Both the position numbers and the translations under genes were made by a program. From Pyrocephalus nanus (taxonomy: Eukaryota; Chordata; Aves; Passeriformes; Tyrannidae), in the NCBI GenBank assembly GCA_038380795.1, contig CM076261.1:9988556-10052555 (forward strand): a stretch of DNA of 64,000 nt. Reading direction: 5' to 3'. Shown here one piece after another: positions 37,996 to 49,729 of this stretch. The notes under the pieces are model-generated. The model ran no database searches and was not told the DNA's origin. It saw only the letters and a list, made by a program, of their open reading frames with translations. Position 1 is the first letter of the stretch; each line of letters starts with the position of its first letter.

Positions 37996-40635
37996 ATGAC
38001 TGCTTCCTTGGCAAATAGATTTGGTGCAAGATCACAAGGCAATATGATTTTTGACAACAGGTCCCATTTTAAAATCAACAATTCCTGTGGTACCATGAGC
38101 AACCTTCCATTCAATGTGGGCACATCAAATGAGGGCAAGAGGCCCAGTGACTCTTTTATTTATTCACCTTGACAGTGGCAATTTTCATATATCTGAGGGA
38201 AAAACAAAGTAGCCATAATATTTCACAAGAAAAGTTGTTTGAGTCTGTTTTTTGAATACAAATTTCAATGTGATCTGTTACCTATGACAAAAAAAACCCC
38301 AAGCCAAACCAAAACATCTTACAGCACAAATTCTTTCCTCTGGTCAGTCCTCTTACGGTAATTTTAGTTAAAAAACAAGAACTTTAAGACTTTAATAATG
38401 CTACTGAAACTGTAATGCTTTAGTCTTCTGTCTGAAAACTGTATAATCTGGTGGCAGACAGAAACCTAGTGTTCTTAGCTTTAGTAGCTTTTGAGTTTAC
38501 ATCTTGCTTGAGCATTTTCTATCAGCCATGGGGGAAGCATGGAAAACGTTCATTAGGACTCAACACAGAGGCACTGGAAAGCATTAAATAGTGTAGCCAA
38601 AGTAGCATGCCAAATGTTCTAACTTGAAGCAATACGGTGTTTGACATTTGTCTTTCAAATAGAAGCATTGTGTTCTTCACCGCTCTGATTTCATCCTGTG
38701 CTATATTCCTTTTCTTGTTCCACTTTCTTCATGAAATTGCAGAAATGAGCCCTAAAACATTGTAATTATCGTATTGCTAATATTGAGGCTGGTCTTTTAA
38801 GTCTCCTTTCCAAAACTAACTGTTAATGACCCTCTTAGTTCCTTGGGTTTCAAAGACTTACTTCATTTGGTTATGAAATTTTTTTTTATAGTCTGTACTC
38901 AAAACATAAAATCTAAGCCCTTCAGTGCCTCTTCAGTTCTTTGTTGTAGGTAAGGACAGGGCAACAAAAGAACAGGGTAAAATACTTTGTACAGTACATT
39001 ATTTTACAGTTTTAATAGTTCAGGTACTACAGGATTGGACTGAAAAAGCTTAAAGTTGAGGACCTTATTTAGGCAAATACTCACAAATTTTGTAAGTGCA
39101 GTTTGACCAAGTGAAAAAGAAAGATAGGATTGGTTTTCTTTTCCCACAGCAAATGCTTGCTCTCCTTGCGTAGCATTTTATACCTTTTATTCCTAAGTAA
39201 CGTTACATGTTACACATGTTGATGCATACATTTTTTTGTTGCAGCAGGTTGTTGCTGATATGTGTACAAAAATGTTACTAATATTCTTGAAAAGTGTCCA
39301 GAGTGAAGTTTGCAAATCACTTTTATCTACGAAAGAAATTTGCTAAGAAAAAATAATTTTTCCCTTTCTCAAACTTTTTTCTCTCCTTTGTCATTACCCT
39401 TCTTGCGTTACACAACAGATGCATGTGAGTAAGTATCACACCACAGTAACTGGTTTAGGGGCTTTTTAGAATTGGAGGTCCTGTCATATCAGTTCAGAGT
39501 AAGTGCAAGTGCTGTTAAGATTAAAGGAAAGTCTCTTGCTGATCTTGTTCAAGATTAACAAATGCTGTCTCTTTGCTGGGAAGAACCAGAAAATCATCTT
39601 TCTGAAGCAGAACCAGCCAACCCAAACTGCAGCCTTAGGGAAGCCCAGGGTTCAGGGAACAGCGCTACTTTAATAAACTGCTTGTGAGTGTTTCTGTCTG
39701 CTTTGCTTCTGCTTGTGAATGACAATCACCAGAATTTGTCAACATGCTGGTAGTGTAATCATTAAATTATAATTTGTCTAGATATAATGTCCTCTGTTCT
39801 ATATGTATAGTGTATTTAACTTTGTAAAAAGCCTAGTGAGAAATCTTTTTATGATTGCATTTACATTTTTGTGAACATTTCTAAATTGCAACTTCAATAC
39901 TTACTATACTTACTTTGTCTCATAGGAATTGTTCTCATGACAGAATCATATTTAGGGGAAAGCATTCTCTTTTTCTGATAATGAAAAAAATATGAAAACT
40001 ACAGCATGCTTGCATATAGGATTTACTTTATAGAGGGTTTAGAAGTTTACTAATTTTGAAAAGAACACTAGCGTGTGGGAGTTCAATGTGCAAACATAAA
40101 GCACTTAATTGTAATTAGTTGAGAGACTGGCAAATTGGCTTTGGGAAGGTAGTTAGGGAATAATTGTGTCCAGACAGGATTGGTCCTGGTTACAGACTAT
40201 ACTATGGTTTTACAGCTGAAGCAAGACTTTTTTTTTAATGTGAGACAGTTATTGTTTTTATTCATAGTGCTGTCTTTCCCCAAATATGCAGGGTGCCGCA
40301 CAAACACGTATGAGAACATGGTCTGTGTCCAAAGTGAACTACAAAAAATATTGCTTATTTTTAAAACAGTTGAATTTTCCCAAATGGCAAATCTGGTTTA
40401 CTAGTGGATTGATTCTGGTGATCAGGAATGTATCACTTGTATATTTATACATGCAGTACTCTAAATACAATATTGTTTATTTTGGTGCTGAAGTGCCAAA
40501 GACCCATCCACTATTACAGCACCTACTTAAAATATGTGGTCTTCAGTATTAGTCCTTCTAGCACCGAAGGAGGGTAGGCATCAATTTTCTCACACTTTTT
40601 TTTTTTTTTTTGTTTGTTTCTTTTTTGCTTTTCAG
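37996..40635 (+). other. LDLRAD4: LDLRAD4 large intron, distal part
   Basis: AT-rich intron running up to the acceptor of the LDLa exon. The last 40 bases form an exceptionally T-rich polypyrimidine tract: a T16 run at 40596-40611, then tgtttgtttcttttttgctt and ttcag, with AG at 40634-40635. Nothing else recognised. Confidence 0.75.
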
Positions 40636-40776
40636 AGTGCAAATTCACCTGCGCCAGTGGTAAATGCTTGTATCTTGGTTCATTAATTTGTAACCAACAG
40701 AATGACTGTGGGGATAACAGTGATGAAGAGAACTGCCTGCTGGTAACGGAGCATCCACCTCCAGGCATCTTTAGCT
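40636..40776 (+). CDS. LDLRAD4: LDLRAD4 LDL-receptor class A domain exon (residues 14-60)
   Basis: The 141-bp exon supplies the last two bases of Glu14, then residues 15-60, and leaves one base (T) before the donor gtaagt (GT at 40777). It encodes a complete LDLa module. The six cysteines are at residues 15, 19, 24, 32, 38 and 47, and the CGDNSDEENC signature ends the module. A short linker (LLVTEHPPPGIFS) leads toward the membrane. The sequence is nearly identical to the human protein: Ala20 for Thr, Ile31 for Val, Ser60 for Asn. Of the usual calcium ligands, Asp37, Asp43 and Glu44 are present, but the Asp after the fourth cysteine is Asn33 and the usual Trp is Leu30. The family shows the same feature, so calcium binding may be weak. 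In LDLRAD4 this domain is extracellular or lumenal. The SMAD- and NEDD4-binding parts lie in later exons, outside this window. Confidence 0.96.
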
Positions 40777-43700
40777 GTAAGTACTGGCTCTTTGTGTGCA
40801 TCCCTGTATGTATGTACGTACAAGTCTGTTTGGAAACTTGGTCTGCAGTGTGATATCAAGGGAGGGTAAGACAGAGGAAGTAAATACTGTTTTTGTGAAC
40901 ACTAGCACGCTTTCTCCAGGTTTCTAAACATGGAAATTTGTACCTATGCAAAGGGAGTTTGTGCTGCAGACACTGAGGTTATAATCATGTGGATCATATG
41001 TGGCCTCTGAGAAAGACAGTGTAATTAAATAATTTGTTTTCCAAGGTTCTAAAAAAGATTTTCTGCTTTGTCTGTGTAGCAGTCTTTATACGCTATTAAG
41101 ACTATTAAGAAAGTTGTAATCTTTCCAGTCATCATTCCTATTAATCAAATGCTGAGATATTGGCGCTGAGATCAGCATCATTTGGTAGCTCACTGACTTT
41201 TTGTAGGTATTTATTTTATATATATAAAATAGCTTTAGTTGCTATTCTTTAGTGCATAAATATTCACGCAAAGTGCTAGAGTTTATCACTAGAATAGCTT
41301 TTTTAGTGCTTCACCCTCAGTGATGTACACTGAATTCAGACTTTGCTTTTGTTTGTTTGGCAATAGTTTATTTTCAAACCACAAGTCCGCTTTCTGGATG
41401 GAGGGTAAATTTTCCAGTAACGTTTCTGATGTACAAGTACAACAGAAGTGATGTTATGTTACTACCACTTTCCAGATGGTTTGGTTCTGCCAATACTGAC
41501 GTCCCTCAGCATGCTATTTCACTTCTGATTGTGACTATGGCTTAGGAATATCTGTGTTGTTATTAAAAATAGGAATTGTAAGCAGCATGTATCTGTAATT
41601 TTTGTAATGAATGCATGGGGCTATAAGCAGGATAAAATCAGTGGAGCAGATTCATAACAGAAGGTCAAATCAGGTGTTGAATATATGATTTTCCTCTTCT
41701 GTCTTCTGAGCTCTGAGTGAACATGTTCCTAAATGCACTCTAAATTCTTTTAAATGTTTTTATATTTGGTGGTACTTTGTTACCTCTGCAGTGATTTCAG
41801 TGGCTTTGAAATAAAAACAACCTATATATTCTTTTGTGCTATCTCATTTTATTTTTGCTCTAATTTGTTTGGTTTTGATTGGAACTCTCTCCAAAGCCCC
41901 AGGACAAGTTGGTGATGGATCTGGATCAAAATGTCGTGTATTTGCCTATAATGTTGGCTTTTGAGTTGTAAAAAAGTTATACCTTATTGTTTCTTCATGC
42001 AAAACTTGCAAGCATATCTTTAAAGTTCAAAGAGATTAATTTTTTTTTACTAGGATACTCTACAGATTTTCCCTTAAATGAGGCCAGCACAACCATTTGT
42101 TCAAAAGGGGCCATGAAAACCACAGTGGTAGCAGATGGAGGGAAGAACTTTGGTGACAAGCAGCAGCTGGGGCATCACAGGTGGTGGCCCTGCACAGCTG
42201 CAGTGTGACAGTGGCACCCTGTTTGTTCCCAGGTGGAGCTCCTAGGTGGAACTTTCCCAAACCTTCTTAATCTTGGGGTCTCATAACCCAGACACTGGTG
42301 GTTTTTCAGGATCCCTCTGTGCTGGTGGCAGTCATGCAGTAATCACAGCAGCATGATCCAGGATCTGCAAGCTTCCTGGTCTTCCCCTAAATCACGTCTG
42401 TCCCCTCAGGCATTGCTGTAGGTCCCAAACGGGCATGTTTGTGCCTGAAGACAGGCATGCCTGAAAGGCAGCAGTGCCGGTCAGCTGCCTAGTCATCCCC
42501 TCCAGCGACATAAAGTTTGTCTGGACCAAGCTGAAAAACTTTCAGCAGCAAGTTTCCTACTGCTTTCATTGCAGTTGGTGTGTTTCATGATCCTGTTTCT
42601 GTAAAGTCATGCAAGTCAAGGTGGCAGCATTTTTCGTAGTTTTCAGTGGACTTGGAGAAAAATATCTTCCTCTTCAAATCAGCCTTTTACAGATGTGAGG
42701 ACTCTAACCAGCCATCTGTCAGTTACCCTCTGTGAGTTGAAAAATAAGCCAAAAAACCCCAACCCCCAAGTTCCTTTGTATTAACTGTTTCCTTAAGTCT
42801 GTTGTATTCATCTCAAATCTTCGTTCACAAAGCCTAGCCATAATGGTGATGTATTTGTTCATTTTCTGACTCTTTCTAAAATATGGTGTCCAATGGTCCT
42901 GCTACTTGAGACCTCCCAAGTGCTGAGTGAAGAGGAGTAATTAGGCAAACAGTCTTATTGAGTCTTTCAAGGACTGTGTTTGCTGGTTTTGCAACAGCAT
43001 TGCAGATGAAGAGATCGTAGAGGAAATATCTCATGCATTGCTAGGAGCATTTGGAAGTGTTTAACTTTTTGCTTACCTTGTAGCAGAGAAAGAAGTTCAT
43101 TATTTGTTGCATTTGGGGATATTGACAGTGTCTGTACTTTTTCATTGCAATAACGACTGTGTGACAAGTGCTGGTAAATAAAGGGACTTCGGTTTTAAGT
43201 AAAAAAATCAAAACCCTGTGAAACAGAATCCTAAGGGTGAAACAAAGTGAAAAGAGACCGAAGCCAGATGGAAAAATAATACAACCATAAACAGTATTTA
43301 AGTTATGATTATCATGTTTTGGCTGTTAGACATGGTAGAAACCAGTGCCACTCAGTAGTAGGAAAGAACATTATTATGGACGTGTCAGTTGGTTGTGTTG
43401 ACTTATTCCAGCTTTGAAAAAATGTTTTTAGAATACTTGCTGAAGTGAGGTCCCCAGGCCTTAGAGGGATGACATGTTGAATTAAGAAATGTGTGCAGGC
43501 TTTTTCTCAATGTTTTTAATGGGGATCCCGACCAGAGTACACCCGAGTGTATGCTCTTGAAATGTCCCAGCTGAGGAGCTGCCTCTCAGCATAGAACTAC
43601 ATACATTCATTGGCCTCTTATTAGTAACAGGACAGTAATACAGCTCAATAAGAAGAAAATGAGTGTTAAAAAAAATCACTTGAATCTTAAACCAGGAATT

Positions 43701-44367
43701 TCTTTCTAGTCTGTTTTATATATCAGCTCTGTTCTTGCATCTTCTTGCTTGTGTGCAGTTCTTAAATGGGAAGGAAACTGCTGAAAGGAGCCACTTTTAA
43801 GTTTGTGCTGGTCTACATCCAAACAGCATGGCCTGTTTCTCCCATGGACTGCACTTGCCTTTACCTACAGCATGTTTTCACTACAGTGGTATGCCTTCCC
43901 CTCTGCTGTTTGTTCAAAGAATCCCTTTCTCATGCTGTATTCAAACCTTCTATCCTCCTGTGGTGGAAAAAATATTCATTTCATTTCACAGTTATGCACA
44001 GACTGCCCCCAAACAATGTCTAGATAAATAAATTTTCATATGAAAATTCTGCTTTAGTTTATTTAAGCAGTATGTGCCATGTTAGCAGTAGACCATATTT
44101 CCCGGCTACTGAAGCATTTCTCATTTGTGCTCTTGCCAGCAGCCAAATCCAGAATGTCTTCTTGGAGCTTTTTGTTTTGTTTAGTTAAGTTGCATGAGCA
44201 ATGGTATAGAAAGATATTTTTTTGTGGGTGACCTTCTCCCTGGATCTCATGATTATAGCAGATGCTATCTTAATGTGTTAGAGAAGTTTAGATCCCCCAG
44301 ACCTGTTGTTCCTCTCTCCTTGCCATTCTTATATATATTCAGTGTGATAATTCTGTCTTTTAAACAA
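40777..44367 (+). other. LDLRAD4: LDLRAD4 next intron, first part
   Basis: Begins with the donor gtaagt. Intronic AT-rich sequence with a G+C-richer segment at about 42060-42560 that contains a p53-like site (42431-42462). The transmembrane exon that must follow the LDLa exon was searched for by eye (a run of Ile/Val codons after SELEFAQ) and not found here or later in the window. Confidence 0.7.
42431..42462. promoter_or_regulatory. candidate p53-family response element (two half-sites)
   Basis: Half-site gggcatgttt (42431-42440) and half-site aggcatgcct (42453-42462) both fit the p53 decamer RRRCWWGYYY exactly, with the favoured CATG core. They are separated by 12 bases, inside the tolerated 0-13 range. 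The second half-site is also part of a 12-bp perfect palindrome (caggcatgcctg). The element lies about 1.65 kb into the intron after the LDLa exon. A match of this quality can arise by chance in a large genome, so occupancy is unproven. Confidence 0.35.
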
Positions 44368-44632
44368 CAGAATGGTTGGGGTTGGAAGGGACCCTAAAGA
44401 TCATCTAGTTCCAACAAACACCTCTGTCGTGGTAGGGACACCTTCTACTGGAACAGGTTGCTTAAAGACCCATCTAACTTAGCCTTGAACACTTCCAGGG
44501 ATGGGGCACCCACAGTTTCTCTGGGCAAGCTGTTTCAGTGTCTCCCAACTCCTGCAGTAAAGAATTTCTTCCTAATATCTAATCTAAACTTCTCCTCTTT
44601 CAGGCCATTACCCCTTGTCCTATCACTTGTAA
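44368..44632 (-). repeat. CR1 LINE 3' end fragment
   Basis: On the - strand the sequence runs from a decayed CR1 ORF end (aagtttagattagatattag, gaagaaattctttactgcag, cctggaagtgttcaaggcta) to the 3' segment ggaactagatgatctttagg, tcccttccaaccccaaccat and tctgtt. This matches the CR1 3' region, although the terminal ATTCTATGATTCT repeats are missing. The copy is 5'-truncated and inactive, and more diverged than the one at 29941-30200. Confidence 0.92.
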
Positions 44633-46000
44633 AAATGTTGCTACTGAACTCAGTGTCTCACGTGTGCACAGTAAAACAAAGCATGTTTCTGCAGCCCTTT
44701 TGTTTTATTAATTTTCCTTTGCTGACTTGTATATAGGGCTTCCTTATGCTGCTGTGTGGACAATTTATTCTATATAGCACAGAGAAATCGGAGGGCAGCT
44801 GGGGAAAATCTGCACCACATCCAAGGTGTGTTAAGAGTCTGATTTTAAATGCCACAAGCTGAAGTCCAGCAAGTTGGTCAAAATACGTGCTAAGGCATTT
44901 AGGCTGAACATGTTAAGGTAACAGCTTGCTTGGCATACGTTGGGACTCAGACTTGGTGACCCAGTGAGGACACCCCAGTGTTACTGCACCTCTCCCTGCA
45001 GGTCGCCTTCTGCATAGCCCATGTCAGCTTGTGGTAGGGCTACTTGTTTTTATTTTCATCAGCTATAAAGACTTATTGATTGAGATAATGGAGATGACTG
45101 TTCTTTTAACGCTACTTGGAGGTCAAGGGTATATTAAACAGCACAAAGGCACGATAGGAAAAGTGAGGTGAAGAGTAGGATTTTAAGCATTGCAGACTTG
45201 GCCCTGGCGGCAGTTTGCTGCTCCGTGTGACCTGCAAAATTTGGACTCCAAAGAACTGAAACAATGTGGCTGCTTCGAGCAGGACACAGTTTGTTTGTTT
45301 GAGCATTTCCCTTTGTTTCACAACAGATGATCAGCCTGCCTTGTCCTGCTAAAAGTAAATTAGATTTTGAAATGGGAAGCATAGTCTGTTGTCTGCAGAC
45401 TGTAATGTCCAAGTCATGTCTCATTGAGAAGGGTTGTGATGGTGGAGATTTTAGTTTATGTAATTGTTTGGTGGAAAACAGTACAGGTAGTTATCTTTGT
45501 TGGGATCAGTACGTGTTTGTGGGCATATCAAACACAAATATTGACAGGCATAAGAATTTACCGGAGAGTGAAATAAGTGAGAATGAATCCTTCTTGTCAT
45601 GTGCAAATTATGTCTACATCAAATTTCAAGTTGTCAGCATTGATGGAGGTGATGTGTCATGGCTGTTTTGGCATAGAAGAGTTTGCTGTAGGAGTTCATT
45701 TTCCTCTGCAAGGTAAAAAAACCCAAACAAATCAAATATATAGCTCTCCCTTTCACCACCCCCACCTACTGCTGTCAGATCTGAGCCTTGTAGGGATCTG
45801 CAGGGGGTTGGAGAATGATTCTGTTTTAAAAACAAAAAGCTCAATCAAAGGAAAATATTTTGTTTAAAGAGACCTTTGGCATCCCCCTCTGACTGTGACA
45901 CCGAATTTGTGCAGATAAATACAACCGCTTAGATTTACATTTTGATTGTGCTTCTGCTTTCATGTGTGCCGGGCTGTCCCACTTCAGGTGAAATTTATCC
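44633..46000 (+). other. intron, no gene recognised
   Basis: Intronic sequence with a 129-codon + strand frame at 45327-45716 that has no splice-site support or recognised domain and is treated as chance. Nothing else can be supported. Confidence 0.6.
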
Positions 46001-46603
46001 ATTTCTTTAAATATTTAGCAGTCTAGCGTTGATGTTAATGAAAGTCTGGCACTGCTATTTTGAGCATTGCAACAATGATAGTAATTTTCAGTGTCAGATT
46101 ACTGCTTCTCGGAGGAAAAGGGAGATGGGAGGAGGGAAGAGCAGGGAAAAAAAAAATTGTTTCGGCTCTAATAGAGTTTGTCATCAGCCTGGCTGTGCCA
46201 GACAGATGGATCATGAATACTGTCTAGACGCTCTCTGCCTGAGTGGAGCTGTGGTCTCTAAGGACAAGCAGTGAGACGCCGGCTTAAGTGACTGGGGAAA
46301 GTCAGGACGTGCTCCCCTCTCACCAGATAGCGATCCGGGCTGATCCTGCCCGGCGGTGCTGCGAGCCGGTCAATACCAATCTCAGCTGAAACTTGGCTAT
46401 TATGGGGCTTTAGGGGGGAAAGGAGAGGGATGTTGTTACGACGGTATTGATTTCAGCTGCATCTGCCCAGGGACCGCGGGGTGATTTAGCTGGGAGTATA
46501 GATCTCGGGAGGGGGTGGATTGGGAGAGCCATCATCTGGCCATGAAGCATATGCATGAAACTGCACAGTCACCTGGATTTAGCGATTGCTTTAGTCACAG
46601 TAT
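46001..46603 (+). promoter_or_regulatory. LDLRAD4: CpG-enriched block, candidate internal promoter of LDLRAD4
   Basis: Between about 46270 and 46560 CpGs cluster (gacgccggc, gcgatccgggc, cccggcggtgctgcgagccgg, tacgacgg, gaccgcgggg, ctcggga) in a region where they are otherwise rare. The block ends just upstream of a reading frame that closes at a consensus splice donor (46768). Human LDLRAD4 is known to have transcripts that start downstream of the LDLa exon and lack that domain, so an internal promoter in this intron is plausible. No TATA box is evident. This is inference from composition and position. Confidence 0.4.
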
Positions 46604-46768
46604 ATGCTTGGAAATGCTTACTTGCTTGCTTATGTTTTCTTTATTTGGCCCACTTGTTCAGAAGGATTCACCAGTTCCCCCTACCCGGGGCTCCCCGTGT
46701 CCCTGGCTGTTAAGATGAGGTTACATGAGGCTGCCTACAGTTTGGAAAGGAGAAGCTGTAGTAACCAG
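46604..46768 (+). other. candidate alternative first exon ending at a splice donor
   Basis: An ATG at 46604 opens a 55-codon frame that runs without a stop to the donor ccag|gtgaga (GT at 46769-46770). Its N-terminus (MLGNAYLLAYVFFIWPTCSE) is hydrophobic and looks like a signal or anchor peptide. A second in-frame ATG at 46715 would give 18 codons (MRLHEAAYSLERRSCSNQ). It lies directly after the CpG-enriched block. Against it: the donor is in phase 0, while the missing LDLRAD4 transmembrane exon must accept phase 1 from the LDLa exon, so simple in-frame splicing to that exon would not work. It may instead be an untranslated exon, belong to another transcript, or be chance. Confidence 0.25.
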
Positions 46769-49249
46769 GTGAGACCCATAGCCTAGGGCAGATCTTGTGC
46801 TGTTTAGTGATCTCTTGTGTACTTATCCCTTCTCTGTCACTAAACACAGTTAATGATAAAGAGATTTCTAATGTAGACAGAGCGATAAACGTTTTTTGAG
46901 CAGTGGATTTTTAACAGAAACTCAGTTTGATACATATGGTAACATATTTAAAAAGCAAGAGGTTCTCTGGGGTTCAAATTACAGAACAAACCATATCGCT
47001 CTGGATTTCAGTTATGTGTATATGTAACTAAATACTAAATAGATATTTCTATTTAGAAAATCCAATTGCTTTTCAGCCTATAGTGTGGTCTTGTTTCTTG
47101 AAGTGCTATAAGAAGGTTCTGTACTTTGTTTTGAAATAATTTCTGTGCTTATTTTTGAAGCACATCATGGAATGTTAGCAATTAATGTAAGCTTAACAAT
47201 TCGGAAAAAAAGTAAAACATTAAGGTGACTTCTGTATTTTCCCTTAATATTTTGTATGTATTTTTAAAAACCACTTTATTCCCTGATGTTTGATAAATGA
47301 AATAGAATGCTGGTCCCATGAATTCTGTAACAAAACTGCAGTGGAATTCAGTAATACTAGAGTTTACCTTCGTCTGGAGCCCTACACTGTTAGTGATTCG
47401 GACAAGCCAGACGCACACATATGTGGCCAATAACAACCATGAAATATGCTGGTAGCACATCAGGTATTTGCATCTGCTTACAAACAGGGCTGAATTCGGC
47501 TCCTGGTAAGGATTTTCAATTTCACAAAGTTTCCAGCTGACCATGAATCATATCTTTACAGTAATGAGAAAAGGAAGAAAAATTCACAATGCTGTGCGGT
47601 TGAAAATGTGGGAATCTCGCTAGCTCTGAAATACTATTTCAGTCATTTGCAGAGTATGTAAGTCAGTTATATCACATTTAATCGAGATCCAGAAATAATA
47701 TTTGTTAGATCTGTTTGCGTTTGCCCTTCATACACGTTTCATTCACCCCTCCTCCATTCCTGTTAACTTTGAGGAAACTTCATCCTGTACTTCACATTAC
47801 CATTCAGTACAATTATGCTGGGTAATGATGTGCTTTCTCCTGTTCCCTCTTTTGGCTACTGATTCCTTACAGATGCAAAAGAGAATTTTAAGTGCTGAAT
47901 GTATACTGTATTAAAATTTTCATTCAAAGACTGACGAGCTTCAGGTTGGAAATCCCAGAGCAGTACTGCCAGGTACGATGTGACTTTGTATCTTATCCAT
48001 GTACTTGGCTCTGCCACAGACCAGAGCTCCTTCTGGACCCCTGTGAGGCTGGGAAAAGACCTCCCACAGACTCTGAAGGCACCCTTTTTGTTTTGTGAGG
48101 TTTTTTTTGTTTGTTGTTTTGGTTTTGTTTTTGTTTTTTTTTTAAATAAAATTATTAGAAAAAAAAAAACATGTGAAAAAGGGACACAGAATCAAACTAG
48201 GTGACCTTCCTTCTCTAGGAATGCTGCAAACTGTGATGTTTGATTGCTTTTCATTCTGCATGTGTATCTGACCATTTATTTCCAGAAACTCTTCATCTCC
48301 CTGATGAAATGAACCACCTTTATTTTTCTTGAGCGAGCTCATTGTCTCCTTCTGCTTTAAAGGAACAGCTGAGATGAAGGTGAATTGGGAGTTTGCTTGT
48401 TTATACCATTTATTCTGGTATGAATAAATGCACTCTGAAAACTTTCTGAAGTTTCTATGTAGATTACCTTCAGCCTAATACTCAAATTGATGCCCGTGCT
48501 TTTCAGTGATCTCTGCAGTGGTCTGTATTGTGAGTGAAATGATGTTTTTCCATATCATTTAGTGTTCAACCAAAGCATGTTGCTTTGGTCATTAGTGTGT
48601 AGCTATTTTTCTCAGACTGGAAAGCCTGAGAAACCCTTATTTTCTCTATGGTTTTGCAAGTTCTTGAAACTGGAATAAGCCACTGCTGCCTCCTGTGGTT
48701 GCTCCCTCGCTTGTCCCCGTGCAAGTGTTTGAGCAGCCACACAGGAGTTGGGTTGGTGACTGGTCTGATCTGGATGAACTCAGAGAAACTTCCACTGTTT
48801 TGGCTGATGTCATGTCTTTGGTTCTGTTCTCAGCTCAGCTGTGCAAACTCTGGCGCCTGCACAGAGCACAGGAAAGTAAAAGTGGCTCTGTTCAGTGGTC
48901 CTTTATCCTTGACTGGTTTAAGGGTTCCTATTCCTTAGTCCTTGCCTCTCTACAGTATATGCTGAAAGACCTTTCCATAAATACAGGAGAGTTTGGGAAT
49001 TAAGAACTAACTGTTGCTTTCCTTTTTCACCAATTCTGAAAATCTTATCCTTTGTCACTTTTTGTAATAGAGAAATGAAACAGAAGAGTAAAGCTTTAGA
49101 ATGGGTCTTTCATGACTATCCATGGGCTTGGGTTCATTCAAAATGAATTCTGTTCTAGGATGATGTAATATACCATTTTGATAACCAAGTCCAGTCTGGC
49201 TTAAGTCATGGAGCTTTACTGGAATAATGTTAGCTAGTTAAATGAGTGC

Positions 49250-49345
49250 ATAGGAACAGCTGTCCTGCTTCAGATCAAAGGCCCAGCTAGCCCGGTATTG
49301 AATCTGGCACTGGCCAGTTGCAGATGCTAAGTGAAAGAGTATAAG
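49250..49345 (+). repeat. ancient amniote interspersed repeat fragment
   Basis: The stretch taggaacagctgtcctgctt, cagatcaaaggcccagctag, cccggtattgaatctggcac, tggccagttgcagatgctaa resembles a repeat familiar from turtle, crocodile and bird genomes (typically reading 'gggtcagaccaaaggtccat' then 'ctagcccagtatcctgtc' then 'cagtggccaacaccagatgc'). I recognise the pattern but cannot name the family with confidence. Divergence is high, so the insertion is old. Confidence 0.6.
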
Positions 49346-49698
49346 CAAATTAGATTAACAGTTGTACTTTTTCCAGTAAACCTGATTTCTTGGAGGAATA
49401 CCGCACTGCTTTGCATGAGGAGCATGGGATTTATGTCCTCTGGAGAGAATGTGGCATTTAGAAAGGGCAGGAATTGAGGTAAAGAGAAAAAGTCTCGTTT
49501 CACACCAGCCCTTCGCTAACCAGTAGATGTGTGGGCACATTAGTTACTTTTATATACTTTTATATACTTTTCGTGTTAAGGCATTGTGAATGTAGGACAC
49601 AAGCTAGAAGGTGCTGAATTCATATTAGCCAGAAAGACTATTTGCCTGGGTCTTTTCACTTATTTTGTAAGGAACAGGTATTTTTAATTTCTCTAAGA

Positions 49699-49702
<4 letters not shown>

Positions 49703-49729
<27 letters not shown>
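49703..49729. repeat. T27 homopolymer run
   Basis: Twenty-seven uninterrupted T residues. A reverse-strand poly-A tail is possible, but no retrotransposed body is recognised beside it. Length is likely to vary between individuals. Confidence 0.95.

Noticed and set aside
37692..38138. Longest reading frame in the window, 148 codons on the reverse strand
   Set aside because: It runs through the A22 run (giving a poly-Phe stretch) and the LTR-like repeat at 37861-37995; no domain is recognised and there is no splice support.
45327..45716. 129-codon + strand frame
   Set aside because: No recognised motif and no flanking consensus splice sites; the length is compatible with chance.
47182..47544. 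120-codon reverse-strand frame with hydrophobic segments
   Set aside because: Hydrophobic residues follow from T-rich codons; no family recognised and no splice sites fit.
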